A stretch of 64,000 nt of DNA from NCBI RefSeq assembly GCF_021223605.1, contig NZ_CP075175.1, forward strand, positions 3,117,501-3,181,500, written 5' to 3'. Under the pieces are notes generated by a model, which was not told the origin of the DNA, searched no databases, and saw only the letters and a list, made by a program, of their open reading frames with translations. Each line of letters starts with the position of its first letter. Positions within the stretch are counted from its first letter, which is position 1. The stretch comes from Paenibacillus sp. 481 (GTDB taxonomy: Bacteria > Bacillota > Bacilli > Paenibacillales > Paenibacillaceae). This document shows positions 17,325 to 26,403 of the stretch, one piece after another. A program made the translations under genes and the position numbers.

Positions 17325-18323
17325 ATGACGGAATTATTGTCAGTTCAGCAATTAAAAACGTCATTTATGACGCGTGCAGGTGAAGTGCAATCTGTACGAG
17401 GAATCAGCTTTACGGTGCAAGAAGGGGAAGTCATCGGTATCGTGGGTGAGTCCGGCAGCGGCAAAAGTGTAACCGTAAAATCGTTGCTTGGGCTTATTCA
17501 AGCACCAGGCCGCATCAAGGAGGGCAAAGTGCTGTTCCGGGGTGAGGATGTGCTGGCGATGTCGGATGCTCGTTTGCGACAAATACGCGGCAATCGGATT
17601 GCGATGATCTCACAAGACCCGATGACGGCGCTTAATCCGGTTGTGCGCGTCGGGGCGCAGATCGTGGAGGTGCTACGGCGTCATCGCAAGTTGAGCCGTG
17701 CCGAGGCACGCAGCAAGGCGATTGAGCTGCTGCGACAAGTCGGCATCCCGTCGCCTGAGCAGCGGATTGATCAGTATCCGCATGAGTTTAGTGGCGGGAT
17801 GCGTCAGCGCGTGATGATCGCGATGGCGTTGTCGTGCGAGCCGGAGTTGCTCATTGCTGATGAGCCAACGACGGCACTAGATGTGACGATTCAAGCGCAA
17901 ATTCTGGGCTTGATGAAGCAGTTACGCGATACGACGCGTACTTCTATTTTGCTTATTACGCATGATTTGGGCGTAGTGGCGCAAGTGTGTACGCGCGTGG
18001 TTGTGATGTATGGTGGACTCGTGATGGAGGAAGGGACGGTCGACGATATTTTTGAGCGACCGCGTCATCCTTACACGCAAGGCTTGCTGCGTTCTATTCC
18101 GCGTGTGACGGAGGGGAAGCGAGAGCGATTGGCTACGATTGACGGCACGCCGCCGAACTTGCTGCATCCGCCTGCAGGCTGCCCGTTTATGGAGCGGTGC
18201 GAGCATGCGGTTGAACGTTGCAAGGAGATGCCTTCGTATGCATCGTTCGCGGATTCAGAGCAGCGAGCGCTCTGCTGGTTCCCACATCTTAAGTCGCACG
18301 CTGGATCGGAGGATGCATCATGA
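17325..18323 (+). CDS. Peptide ABC transporter ATP-binding protein (OppD/DppD type)
   Basis: 332 residues from ATG 17325 after ACGGAGTG. The Walker A motif is GESGSGKS, the signature is FSGGMRQR, and Walker B is LLIADEPTTALD, followed by the H-loop THDLG. The C-terminal oligo_HPY extension carries a cluster of cysteines around CPFMERCEHAVERC, as in transporters that bind an iron-sulfur cluster or metal there. It overlaps the next ATPase gene by 4 bp (ATGA). Confidence 0.95.
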   Translation: MTELLSVQQLKTSFMTRAGEVQSVRGISFTVQEGEVIGIVGESGSGKSVTVKSLLGLIQAPGRIKEGKVLFRGEDVLAMSDARLRQIRGNRIAMISQDPMTALNPVVRVGAQIVEVLRRHRKLSRAEARSKAIELLRQVGIPSPEQRIDQYPHEFSGGMRQRVMIAMALSCEPELLIADEPTTALDVTIQAQILGLMKQLRDTTRTSILLITHDLGVVAQVCTRVVVMYGGLVMEEGTVDDIFERPRHPYTQGLLRSIPRVTEGKRERLATIDGTPPNLLHPPAGCPFMERCEHAVERCKEMPSYASFADSEQRALCWFPHLKSHAGSEDAS

Positions 18324-19300
18324 ATGAGCAGCAAGATATACTCGTTGATGTCAAAGGGCTTAAAAAATATTATCCCGCGGCCAAGAGTTTGTTCGGCCGC
18401 AACACACGGATGTTGAAAGCGGTAGATGATATTAGCTTTAGCATCCGCCGCGGTGAAACGTTTGGCCTTGTTGGGGAGTCAGGCTGTGGCAAATCTACAC
18501 TGGGACGCAGCATTGTGCGCCTGCATGATGTAACGGCGGGAGAAGTTCGGTTCGACGGGCACAATGTGGCCGCGATGAGAGAGAAGGAGCTTAAGCCGTT
18601 TCGCAAGCGGATGCAAACTATTTTTCAAGATCCGTATTCTTCTTTGAACCCAGGAATGAATGTCACGCAGCTTATAAGCGAACCGATGGAAATACACGGC
18701 TTAGGTACACGAGCTGAACGGCGTGAAATGGTGCTTGAATTGCTGCACAAAGTGGGGTTAAAGTCTGAACATGCGGAACGATATCCGCACGAGTTCAGTG
18801 GTGGGCAGCGCCAGCGTATTAGTATTGCGCGTGCTTTGTCTGTGAAGCCGGAATTTGTGATGTGTGATGAGCCGATTTCGGCGCTAGACGTATCTGTACA
18901 GGCGCAAGTCGTGAACATGTTGGAAGATTTGCAGTCTGACTTCGGTTTGACGTATTTGTTTATCGCGCATGATCTATCTATGGTGCGTCATATTTCTAAC
19001 CGTATCGGCGTTATGTATTTGGGCAAGTTGGTGGAAGTTACGTCGAGCGATGAGTTGTTTAAACGCCCCGCTCATCCGTATACGCAAGCGTTGCTAGCAG
19101 CTATTCCGCAGCCTAATCCGAAGCGGGAGATGGCGGCACCGCCGATTTTGGAAGGGGATTTACCGAGTCCATTGGATGACTTGCCAGGGTGCAAGTTTGC
19201 GTCACGTTGTCCGTATGCGATAGCACGCTGCCGTAGTGAGGAACCGCAATGGCGCGAAATTGCGCCCCAGCATTTTGCTGCATGTCATTTACACGAGTAA
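18320..19300 (+). CDS. Peptide ABC transporter ATP-binding protein (OppF/DppF type)
   Basis: 326 residues. Walker A is GESGCGKS, the signature is FSGGQRQR, Walker B is FVMCDEPISALD, and the H-loop is AHDLS. The oligo_HPY tail again has Cys-rich CKFASRCPYAIARC. It pairs with the preceding ATPase to energise peptide uptake. Translation is coupled through the ATGA overlap. Confidence 0.95.
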   Translation: MNEQQDILVDVKGLKKYYPAAKSLFGRNTRMLKAVDDISFSIRRGETFGLVGESGCGKSTLGRSIVRLHDVTAGEVRFDGHNVAAMREKELKPFRKRMQTIFQDPYSSLNPGMNVTQLISEPMEIHGLGTRAERREMVLELLHKVGLKSEHAERYPHEFSGGQRQRISIARALSVKPEFVMCDEPISALDVSVQAQVVNMLEDLQSDFGLTYLFIAHDLSMVRHISNRIGVMYLGKLVEVTSSDELFKRPAHPYTQALLAAIPQPNPKREMAAPPILEGDLPSPLDDLPGCKFASRCPYAIARCRSEEPQWREIAPQHFAACHLHE

Positions 19301-19329
19301 TGTTCATGATGATCCAAGGGGGAAACCAG

Positions 19330-19821
19330 ATGAAAAATGAGGTTGTAAAGTTATCGCAAAGCACGGCGATTTGGTTAGAGTGTGTTCGTCGGGCTGGAGT
19401 TTCTGATGAACAGTTGCTAGCGATTATCCGTACGGGTGATGTGGAGCCGTTGCAGGCTGTAGGTGAGCCATTTTTTAAACCGGATCAATGGTTGAATTAT
19501 GCTAAAGAGCATGGCGAGAATTTGGAGCAGGCTGTCCGTGAAGGGTATGCGATGACTTTTAATACGATTAACGGCTTGAAAATGTGGCTGCAATTTCGCT
19601 TTGGCTTACAGGCGGATCAGCACTTTCAAGTGGGTGAAGGTCGGTTTGATGGATTGCAGCTATCGTCAATGGACGTTGCGGCGCTGCAAGCTGCTTTAGC
19701 ACCGAACTGGGTGCTAATCGATCATAGTGATGGTCGTGATGTTCACGAGGACGAACACGAGCACGGGCACGAGGAAGTGCGGAGTGTCACGTTGGGTGTG
19801 CGTGCGCTGTTAAACGGTTAG
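19330..19821 (+). CDS. Uncharacterised small protein with a His/Glu/Asp-rich tail
   Basis: 163 residues from ATG 19330, seven bases after AAGGGGG; 29 bp behind oppF and probably in the opp operon. Not recognised. It is soluble, with predicted helices in the first 90 residues (for example AIWLECVRRAGVSDEQLLAI). Near residues 139-150 a run HEDEHEHGHEE could bind a divalent metal. Its position suggests a role linked to the transporter or its substrate, but nothing in the sequence proves it. Confidence 0.65.
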   Translation: MKNEVVKLSQSTAIWLECVRRAGVSDEQLLAIIRTGDVEPLQAVGEPFFKPDQWLNYAKEHGENLEQAVREGYAMTFNTINGLKMWLQFRFGLQADQHFQVGEGRFDGLQLSSMDVAALQAALAPNWVLIDHSDGRDVHEDEHEHGHEEVRSVTLGVRALLNG

Positions 19822-19833
19822 TAGAAAGCAGGC

Positions 19834-19900
19834 AAGTAGGGTAAGCAGTACAAGTAGTGCAAGCAGTGCAAGTAGAGCAAGTAGAGCAAGCAGGACAAGC
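19834..19900. repeat. Tandem nonamer array, seven copies
   Basis: Units of the form AAGYAGNRC follow one another seven times (19834-19896) plus a partial AAGC, starting 12 bp behind the stop codon of the orphan gene. The last unit also supplies the left arm of the terminator. Confidence 0.88.
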
Positions 19901-19933
19901 ATGGCATATTGCTGCGCTTGGCCTGCTTTTTTA
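19889..19933 (+). terminator. Terminator of the opp operon
   Basis: AGCAGG with an inner AAGC pairs with GCTT and CCTGCT, then TTTTTT. The stem has a small internal loop and its left arm is made of repeat-unit sequence. Confidence 0.75.
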
Positions 19934-19945
19934 TGTGCAAATGTG

Positions 19946-20893
19946 TTATTGGTTGGCTCGTAGTGTTGCTAGTCCTTTGTAAATAGCAGCAAGATGTGCG
20001 CGGTAATGGTCAAATGAGTTGAAACCGACTACAGTCCAGAGCGGTTGTTGGTCTGAAAATGAATAAGCGTGCGCATCATTCAGTTGTTCATCACTCCACG
20101 TTGCAATGCGGCTGACGACTTGTTCATGGACGGTGTTGAAATGCTGTATGACAGTAGGAAATGGGGTTTCTTTTTGTTGCAAGTACGCTTGTTCGTTTAG
20201 TTCATGAATTTGTGCCCAGCTGTATCCTGGCTCAGGTGTAATGGGCACGAGTCCTTGCTCACATTCCTCTACCCAGCGTAGTAGACGTTCGTTCCATGCG
20301 GTGAGGTGGGCAAGGATGTCTTTTACTGACCATGGGCCTTGAACACCGGGCTGAATAGCTTGTTCTAGTGAGAGTTCTTGCAATAGGTTGGTTAGCTTGT
20401 CGTACTGGACGGCGATAAGTTGGAGCAGTTGCTGTTGCGACATTCGGACTTGTTCAGTCGCTTGGGATACTGTGATGGCATATCCATCAGGTGTTAGTAG
20501 TGAAAATTGTAGTGTTTGGTAAGGCGTGAGCATCAAGTCACTTCGCTGCTGACCTTGCTCTGTTACATGTTGATACGATTGTAAGACGTTGTCGGTACAT
20601 AGGGTTAGGCTGATCTGCTCGTTGATCGGTCCATGTTCCATGTTAACTTGTGGTTCAGATGTTCTTGCGGTTTTTTTGGAGATGGCAAGTTCTATTGGGC
20701 TTGTCTCATTGGCGCGTAGTAGGGCCCAAATCATTTCGCCTTCAGGGGCATAGTGATCAACGAGCTGGAAGTGAAATAAGGTACGATAAAAGTCGACGGT
20801 GTGCTGTACGTCTGTAGCACCTAATTGCATGAGTAAATGATGAATGCTTGCGCTTGCTGTTGCTTGACGGTGTGCATTTGTGATGGGTTCCAT
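19946..20893 (-). CDS. Fusion of a VOC (glyoxalase-like) domain and a ClbS/DinB-type domain
   Basis: 315 residues. Residues 15-150 form a VOC domain of the glyoxalase/bleomycin-resistance superfamily (DVQHTVDFYRTLFHFQLVD, later LLTPDGYAITVSQ). Residues 160-312 match the ClbS/DfsB branch of the DinB four-helix fold, with GPWSVKDILAHLTAWNERLL as the best segment and a closing DHYRAHLAAI. ClbS hydrolyses the colibactin warhead, and VOC proteins often sequester or modify toxic small molecules, so a detoxification role is plausible. GGAGGAAC precedes the start. No biosynthetic genes lie nearby. Confidence 0.78.
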   Translation of the reverse strand: MEPITNAHRQATASASIHHLLMQLGATDVQHTVDFYRTLFHFQLVDHYAPEGEMIWALLRANETSPIELAISKKTARTSEPQVNMEHGPINEQISLTLCTDNVLQSYQHVTEQGQQRSDLMLTPYQTLQFSLLTPDGYAITVSQATEQVRMSQQQLLQLIAVQYDKLTNLLQELSLEQAIQPGVQGPWSVKDILAHLTAWNERLLRWVEECEQGLVPITPEPGYSWAQIHELNEQAYLQQKETPFPTVIQHFNTVHEQVVSRIATWSDEQLNDAHAYSFSDQQPLWTVVGFNSFDHYRAHLAAIYKGLATLRANQ

Positions 20894-20975
20894 AGTTGTT
20901 CCTCCTCGTTCATCTTGTAGGGTAATAACAAAGTTACAACCACAGTGTAACGGGTCAATTATGACAACGTTATGT

Positions 20976-20999
20976 CAAGTTCAAATTCAAGTTCAAATT
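20976..20999. repeat. Tandem 12-mer, two copies
   Basis: CAAGTTCAAATT occurs twice head to tail and runs into degenerate copies (CAGGTTAAAAG, then AAGTTAAG variants up to about 21066). It lies between the VOC-ClbS gene and the 3' end of the flavin monooxygenase gene. Confidence 0.75.
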
Positions 21000-21081
21000 C
21001 AGGTTAAAAGTCAATTTCGAAATCAGACATAAATGGAAGTTAAGTCGGGCATAAGTGAAAGTTAAGAGTAAACGTTAAAGG

Positions 21082-22227
21082 TTATGTCTGCGCGAAGTGA
21101 ATCACTTCTTGCGCTAATGGATATGCATCCCGACCTGCGCCGCATAATAATGCAGAGCTGCGGGATCGTTGCCATGGCATGCCGATGACGTATAATCCGG
21201 GAACTGGCGTGGAATGTCCAAAATAAATGATTTGGCCACGTTCGTTCAATAAACCGGGAAGGTGCAACCAACGGTTATCATTGTTGAAGCCTGTTGCCCA
21301 GATGATCGCGTTCGGGGCAAACGTCGAACCGTCTTGGAAGCAAATCGATGCAGAAGCACTGTCCCAACTAGTGGCCGCAGGCTGCATCGTTATTTGTCCA
21401 GTGCGTAGAGCTGCTGCTAGCTCATTGCCAAAAACAGGGTCGCCAAGTCGCCTTATCAGCTTGGCCCTTCGGGAGTGGGATGGTGCATGCAGCAGACCGA
21501 GCTTGTCCATCCATTCAAAGGTACTTCGTCCCAATAGGCTTAGCTTCATATGACGGAGTGGATGCCGCACGGATAACGAGACGTGAGATGTGCGGGCTAG
21601 CTCGACGGCGATTTGTGCGCCGGAGTTACCGCCACCCACGACGAGTACATTGTGCTGCGTTGATAGGGTAGGTAGTTGTGTTGGGCTGCGATATTGACTG
21701 GAGTGCAGTTGAATAACGTTGGTGTCTATGTTAGCAGCCCAAGCTGGTATGTATGGTGTCTGGAATGGACCAGAAGCCAAGACGAGCTGTTTGCAATACA
21801 ATGATATGTGTTGCTCAAGTTGACTATGGTGATCGTGTTGAATGCTATGAAGGTTAGGTGATTGGCGTATAGCAACTTTGAAATGATTTTTTTGAGCTTC
21901 CCAAGTCACTTGAACGACTTCGCTGCTCGTAAGAACAGGTAGTTGTGCTTGTCGGGCATAGTCCTCTAAATATTGAGCAACCTCATCTTTTGTCGGAAAT
22001 CCTGTCGGATCGCCGTCCATGGACACTCCCGGTAGTTGACTGTATGTGCGAGGAGTAAACAAGACGAGTGAGTCGTAGCGTTCACGCCAGTTGTCGCCGA
22101 TACGATGATGCCGCTCGACGATAAGGAATGTTAATTGAGGCTGCAAGGAGCGTAAGTGCCAGCCTAAGGAAAGTCCGGCTTGACCGCCGCCAATAATGAT
22201 GACATCAAGGGTTTGATCGGTGTTCAT
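21082..22227 (-). CDS. FAD/NAD(P)-dependent flavin monooxygenase-like oxidoreductase
   Basis: 381 residues. An FAD-binding Rossmann motif IIGGGQAGLSLG lies near residue 11, an NADPH-binding motif VVGGGNSGAQIAVEL near 195, and IWATGFNND in the C-terminal third is the ATG motif of flavin-containing monooxygenases. The family also includes CzcO-like proteins and N-hydroxylases. The substrate cannot be read from the sequence. AAAGGACGG lies about 12 nt before the start. It is a single gene, divergent from prfC. Confidence 0.88.
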   Translation of the reverse strand: MNTDQTLDVIIIGGGQAGLSLGWHLRSLQPQLTFLIVERHHRIGDNWRERYDSLVLFTPRTYSQLPGVSMDGDPTGFPTKDEVAQYLEDYARQAQLPVLTSSEVVQVTWEAQKNHFKVAIRQSPNLHSIQHDHHSQLEQHISLYCKQLVLASGPFQTPYIPAWAANIDTNVIQLHSSQYRSPTQLPTLSTQHNVLVVGGGNSGAQIAVELARTSHVSLSVRHPLRHMKLSLLGRSTFEWMDKLGLLHAPSHSRRAKLIRRLGDPVFGNELAAALRTGQITMQPAATSWDSASASICFQDGSTFAPNAIIWATGFNNDNRWLHLPGLLNERGQIIYFGHSTPVPGLYVIGMPWQRSRSSALLCGAGRDAYPLAQEVIHFAQT

Positions 22228-22398
22228 CGCTTATTACCGTCCTTTTTCTAAGATGTGGAATGAGAGTATTATAACATTCAAATATCTGTTTGAATATAAC
22301 TTTTCACATATGGATAAGATGGTGAGAAAGCAGTTTTTCATATGGTTTTGTGATACAATAACAATTACGTGATTTTGTTATTGAGAGGGCTAAAATAT

Positions 22399-23985
22399 AT
22401 GAGCAAATCGTTATCCGAGCAATTAAAACAAGAGGTAGAAAAACGTCGTACGTTCGCGATTATTTCCCACCCGGATGCAGGTAAAACGACGCTAACAGAG
22501 AAGCTTTTGCTTTTCGGGGGCGCGATTCGTCTTGCAGGAACGGTTAAAGCACGCAAAGCGAGCAAGCATGCGACGAGTGACTGGATGGAAATTGAGAAGC
22601 AACGTGGTATCTCTGTAACGTCTTCGGTTATGCAGTTTGATTATAACGGGCATCGGATTAATATTTTGGATACACCGGGCCACCAAGACTTCAGTGAAGA
22701 TACGTATCGCACGTTGACGGCAGCGGACAGCGCCGTGATGTTGATTGACGTTGCTAAGGGTGTCGAGGCGCAGACGATTAAGTTGTTCCAAGTGTGCGCG
22801 AAGCGCGGCATTCCGATCTTTACGTTTATTAACAAGCTCGACCGTGAAGGTCGTAGTCCGTTTGAGTTGATGGAAGAGCTGGAGCAAGTACTCGGTATTC
22901 GTTCCGTGCCTATGAACTGGCCGATCGGTATGGGCCGTGACTTGTGTGGTGTGTACGATCGCATGAAAAACCAAGTCGAGTTGTTCCAAGGCGATGATCA
23001 TTCGACGATTCAAGTACAAAAGGTTGAAGATTATCGTGATTCGGTTATTCGCGAGATGGCGGGCGAATATTTGCATGATCAGTTGTGTGAAGAGCTGGAG
23101 CTGCTTGACGTAGCGGGCGATGAGTTCGATTATGAAAAAGTTATGCGCGGTGAGCTGACGCCTGTGTTCTTCGGCAGTGCGATCAACAACTTTGGTTTGC
23201 AGACGTTCTTGGAGAACTTCTTGCAGCTGGCGCCGAAACCAGCACCTCGTCAATCGACAGAAGGTCAAATTAATCCGACAGATGAGAAGTTCACAGGTTA
23301 TGTGTTTAAAATCCAAGCGAATATGAACCCAGCGCACCGCGACCGGATTGCGTTCTTGCGTATTTGTTCGGGTAAATTCGAGCGCGGTATGAGCGTGAAG
23401 CACGTGCGTGTCGGCAAAGACATTAAGCTGGCGCAGCCGCAGCAATTTTTGGCACAGGACCGCGATATTGTGAACGAGGCGTTCCCAGGTGATATTATCG
23501 GTTTGTTTGACCCGGGCATTTTCCGTATTGGGGATAGCTTGAGCCAAGGGGCAGCGGTTACGTTTGATGAATTGCCGACGTTCTCGCCAGAAATTTTTGC
23601 GCGTGTAACGGTTAAAAATGCCTTGAAGCATAAGCAGTATCAAAAAGGTGTCGACCAACTTACGGAGGAAGGCACGATTCAAGTATTCCACAACGCGGGT
23701 GTATTTGATGAGACGATTCTTGGTGTAGTTGGACAGCTTCAGTTCGAGGTATTTGAGTATCGCATGAGAGCGGAGTATGGAGTGGAAGTGCAGCTTCAGC
23801 GTTTGCAGTTTCAATTTGCACGTTGGATTATCGCTGATAAGCTGGATCCGACGAAATTCCGCATCAATTCGCAGCTTGTTAAGGATAAGAACGACAATTT
23901 TGTTGTCTTGTTTGAAAATGAGTATGCGATGCGTACGATGATGGAAAAGATGCCAGATGCGAAGTTTTTGGAAATGGCACCTTAA
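22399..23985 (+). CDS. prfC: Peptide chain release factor 3
   Basis: 528 residues from ATG 22399, the normal RF3 length; the frame is open back to 22369 but GAGAGGG fits this start. The GTPase motifs are G1 HPDAGKTTL, G3 DTPGHQDF and G4 NKLD, followed by the RF3-specific domains with AEYGVEVQ near the end. RF3 recycles RF1 and RF2 from terminated ribosomes. It is a single gene with its own strong terminator. Confidence 0.97.
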   Translation: MSKSLSEQLKQEVEKRRTFAIISHPDAGKTTLTEKLLLFGGAIRLAGTVKARKASKHATSDWMEIEKQRGISVTSSVMQFDYNGHRINILDTPGHQDFSEDTYRTLTAADSAVMLIDVAKGVEAQTIKLFQVCAKRGIPIFTFINKLDREGRSPFELMEELEQVLGIRSVPMNWPIGMGRDLCGVYDRMKNQVELFQGDDHSTIQVQKVEDYRDSVIREMAGEYLHDQLCEELELLDVAGDEFDYEKVMRGELTPVFFGSAINNFGLQTFLENFLQLAPKPAPRQSTEGQINPTDEKFTGYVFKIQANMNPAHRDRIAFLRICSGKFERGMSVKHVRVGKDIKLAQPQQFLAQDRDIVNEAFPGDIIGLFDPGIFRIGDSLSQGAAVTFDELPTFSPEIFARVTVKNALKHKQYQKGVDQLTEEGTIQVFHNAGVFDETILGVVGQLQFEVFEYRMRAEYGVEVQLQRLQFQFARWIIADKLDPTKFRINSQLVKDKNDNFVVLFENEYAMRTMMEKMPDAKFLEMAP

Positions 23986-24108
23986 CATAAGTTCGGGCTC
24001 ACTGTGGTGTGCTGGGCTGTTGGGAAGGATTTGTCCCGAAAGTAGTAGATAGTATGGCTATGGCTTGGAGATAATTTTGTCAGTAAATGCAAATAAGTTT
24101 TTGGATAC

Positions 24109-24164
24109 AAAAAGCGTACGTTCTAAGGCTATATTAGTCTTAGAACTTGCGCTTTTTGTTTTTT
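24109..24164 (+). terminator. Terminator of prfC
   Basis: AAAAAGCG-(TAC)-GTTCTAAG pairs with CTTAGAAC-(TT)-GCGCTTTTT around GCTATATTAGT, and a T-rich tail follows. It lies 124 bp behind prfC. The symmetrical A and T tracts suggest it can act in both directions. Confidence 0.88.
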
Positions 24165-24242
24165 GAGAAAAGGGGTGGTTCTTGGGTGAGGTATGTCTTG
24201 ATGTATGTCTTCGGGGACGCCCCTGGATGTTACTTTCGATGC

Positions 24243-24425
24243 TAACGGTTGTCACACTCGTTATTTTACAGATGAGATTATTATTTAGGGTCTAACGGTT
24301 CTGGTAGGGCTTATTGCAATGAAAACGAATGAATGATGGGTTAGATCAGCAAAATAAGTTCTCTGGCAACCATTAGAAATTGAAAACGTATAAATTTGGC
24401 TAAATAGCTCCTGTGGTAACCGTTA
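24243..24425. repeat. Four-palindrome intergenic element, copy 1
   Basis: Four 21-bp imperfect palindromes related to TAACG-N11-CGTTA start at 24243, 24293, 24355 and 24405, giving spacings of 50, 62 and 50 bp. The first reads TAACGGTTGTCACACTCGTT plus A. The last two fit better on the other strand, so the whole block is roughly symmetrical. The 29-, 41- and 29-bp stretches between them are not conserved with copy 2 at 34369-34551, although every spacing is identical. It lies between prfC and the SASP gene. Confidence 0.82.
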
Positions 24426-24523
24426 CAGGGGGAGGTTATATGTATTTGCGCCTCAACTTAGGGAATGGTAAGAACATCTTAGCGATTCTGATCAATTTTG
24501 ATGGAATGAAGAGGTGGATGGCT

Positions 24524-24805
24524 ATGGCAAGAAGAAGCAGGCGAAGGTTGCTTGTCGCAGGTGCTGAACAAGGGGTTAATGCGTTTAAAGCAGATGTCAT
24601 GAGGCGGGAAGGATTTGTGGTTGATCCGTTGCATCCCGATGATGTGAAGTATGAAGTTGCGAAGTCACTGGGGGTGCCTTTGCAGCGTGGTGACAATAGT
24701 CAACTGACGACGGAGTCTGTTGGTCGGGTAGGTGGTAAGATTGGCGGGACGATGGTCCGCGAAATGATTCGACTGGCGCAAGAGAATTTAGCGAAGCAAA
24801 AATAA
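24524..24805 (+). CDS. Alpha/beta-type small acid-soluble spore protein
   Basis: 93 residues from ATG 24524, six bases after GAGGTGG; upstream in-frame starts (back to 24413) have no proper ribosome site. The family core is clear: KYEVAKSLGVPLQRGDNSQL and GRVGGKIGGTMVREMIRLA, including the YEVA germination-protease region. The basic MARRSRRRLL extension is longer than in Bacillus SspA/SspB. These proteins coat and protect spore DNA and are made in the forespore, probably under sigma-G. Confidence 0.94.
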   Translation: MARRSRRRLLVAGAEQGVNAFKADVMRREGFVVDPLHPDDVKYEVAKSLGVPLQRGDNSQLTTESVGRVGGKIGGTMVREMIRLAQENLAKQK

Positions 24806-24838
24806 AGCCTAGGTCTAGTGTGGGGAAGGCATGAAATA

Positions 24839-24896
24839 CGGCATCCGACGTAGCGGGGATATAATGTCCTTTTGCTCGGATGCCGCAAACTTTTTT
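24839..24896 (+). terminator. Terminator between the SASP gene and pepT
   Basis: CGGCATCCGA and TCGGATGCCG form a 10-bp stem; CAAAC and TTTTTT follow on the plus strand. It ends the SASP transcript and may also slow the convergent pepT transcript. Confidence 0.82.
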
Positions 24897-24918
24897 CACA
24901 CCATTAGCTCGTTATGTT

Positions 24919-26151
24919 TTAGGCTTGTTGCTCGAATCGTTTGATGACCTCGATAATAACCTTCGTCGCTTTAACCATGTTGTCCACCGACACGAATTCG
25001 AATTTGCCGTGATAATTTTCGCCACCTGTAAAAATATTAGGTGTAGGCAGTCCCATATAAGATAGTTGCGAGCCGTCGGTTCCTCCGCGAATAGGCTTAA
25101 TAATCGGCGTAATATCGAGCGATTCCATGGCTTCGCGTGCAAGATGTACAATTTCGATTACGGGTTCGATTTTGTCACGCATGTTGTAGTACTGATCGTT
25201 CATTTCGAGAATGATGTTGTTCTCGCCGTGAGTGTGCTGGAATTCCTGCACGATGTTAGCGAGAAACTCTTTTCTGGCTTCGAACTGCTCTTTATTGAAG
25301 TCGCGAATAATATAGCTCAGCTTCGTCTCTTCAACATCACCTGTAATGGAGGTCAGATGATAGAACCCGTCGTAGCCATCCGTGAATTCAGGTGCTTCTT
25401 CCGCAGGCAGACGACTGTGCAGCTGCATCGCAATCTTGGCGGAGTTGATCATTTTGCCCTTGGCAGTGCCAGGGTGAACGTTGTTTCCTTTTACCGTAAT
25501 CTTTGCCCCAGCGGCGTTAAAGCTCTCGTACTCGAGCTCGCCTAGCGGGCCACCGTCAATCGTATAAGCGTATACCGCGTTAAAGGCAGCGACATCAAAC
25601 TTATGCGGCCCTCTACCGATTTCTTCATCGGGGGTAAAGGCTACACGAATGGTGCCATGCTTAATTTCAGGATGGGCAATGAGATAAGCCATCGCGGTCA
25701 TAATCTCAGCAATGCCGGCCTTGTTGTCGGCACCAAGGAGCGTTGTGCCGTCCGTTGTGATTAAGGTGTGGCCTTTATATTGGCTTAGATCTGGAAATTG
25801 TGTAGGTGATAGTACCACACGCAATGCTTCGTTGAGCGTAATATCTTGGCCGTCGTAGTTGTCTACGATTTGCGGTTTTACATGTTTACCTGTGAAATCG
25901 GTTGCGGTATCAATATGGGCCAAGAACCCGATTGTAGGCACTTCTTTGTCCGTATTGGAAGGAAGTGTAGCCATGACATAGCCGTTGTCGTCAATCGTTA
26001 CTTCTTGCATACCGATGGCGTTCAGCTCGTCCACGAGCATGTTGGCAAGTGTAAGCTGTCCTGGTGTAGATGGACAGGTTTCACTGTCAAAATTGGATTG
26101 TGTATCTACTTTTACATACGTTGTAAGTCGATCGATCAATTGTTGCTTCAA
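24919..26151 (-). CDS. pepT: Peptidase T (tripeptide aminopeptidase)
   Basis: 410 residues, normal for PepT of the M20B family. It removes N-terminal residues from tripeptides in the cytoplasm. Two-zinc ligands and catalytic residues lie in [20 protein letters not shown] and [12 protein letters not shown], with [14 protein letters not shown] near the C-terminus. GAAGGGAGC precedes the start. It could act on peptides imported by the Opp system, though the genes are separate. Confidence 0.96.
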   Translation of the reverse strand: MKQQLIDRLTTYVKVDTQSNFDSETCPSTPGQLTLANMLVDELNAIGMQEVTIDDNGYVMATLPSNTDKEVPTIGFLAHIDTATDFTGKHVKPQIVDNYDGQDITLNEALRVVLSPTQFPDLSQYKGHTLITTDGTTLLGADNKAGIAEIMTAMAYLIAHPEIKHGTIRVAFTPDEEIGRGPHKFDVAAFNAVYAYTIDGGPLGELEYESFNAAGAKITVKGNNVHPGTAKGKMINSAKIAMQLHSRLPAEEAPEFTDGYDGFYHLTSITGDVEETKLSYIIRDFNKEQFEARKEFLANIVQEFQHTHGENNIILEMNDQYYNMRDKIEPVIEIVHLAREAMESLDITPIIKPIRGGTDGSQLSYMGLPTPNIFTGGENYHGKFEFVSVDNMVKATKVIIEVIKRFEQQA

Positions 26152-26237
26152 AGTTGTGCAGCTCCCTTCATTTTCCTGACGTTATTTTATCACGTTTGGG
26201 CGGGATTAAGTCATTTTTTAGAGACATGAATCTAGGC

Positions 26238-26290
26238 AAAAAAGAAGACCGTCCCGGTGTAGTGTGAAAAATACATTGGGAAGGTCTTTA
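26238..26290 (-). terminator. Terminator of the crystallin-like gene
   Basis: Read on the minus strand, AAAGACC-TTCCC-AATGTA pairs with TACACC-GGGAC-GGTCTT across a loop and is followed by CTTTTTTG. Confidence 0.82.
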
Positions 26291-26313
26291 TGATATGGAG
26301 CGTGGAGTGGGCG

Positions 26314-26348
26314 ATAAGAGTTAAGAGTTAAGAGTTAAGAGTATAGAG
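26314..26348. repeat. Tandem heptamer array, five copies
   Basis: ATAAGAG, three copies of TTAAGAG and TATAGAG lie head to tail between the crystallin-like gene and its terminator. Confidence 0.8.
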
Positions 26349-26403
26349 TTTAGCCTCTACGCAGTTGATATTGTGTGATAAGCAATTAGCAATCTGCTAT
26401 TGG

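Noticed and set aside
22492-23988. A 498-codon open frame antisense to prfC
   Set aside because: It lies entirely within an intact, highly conserved gene, has no ribosome site and its translation is His/Arg/Leu-rich as expected from antisense codon structure.
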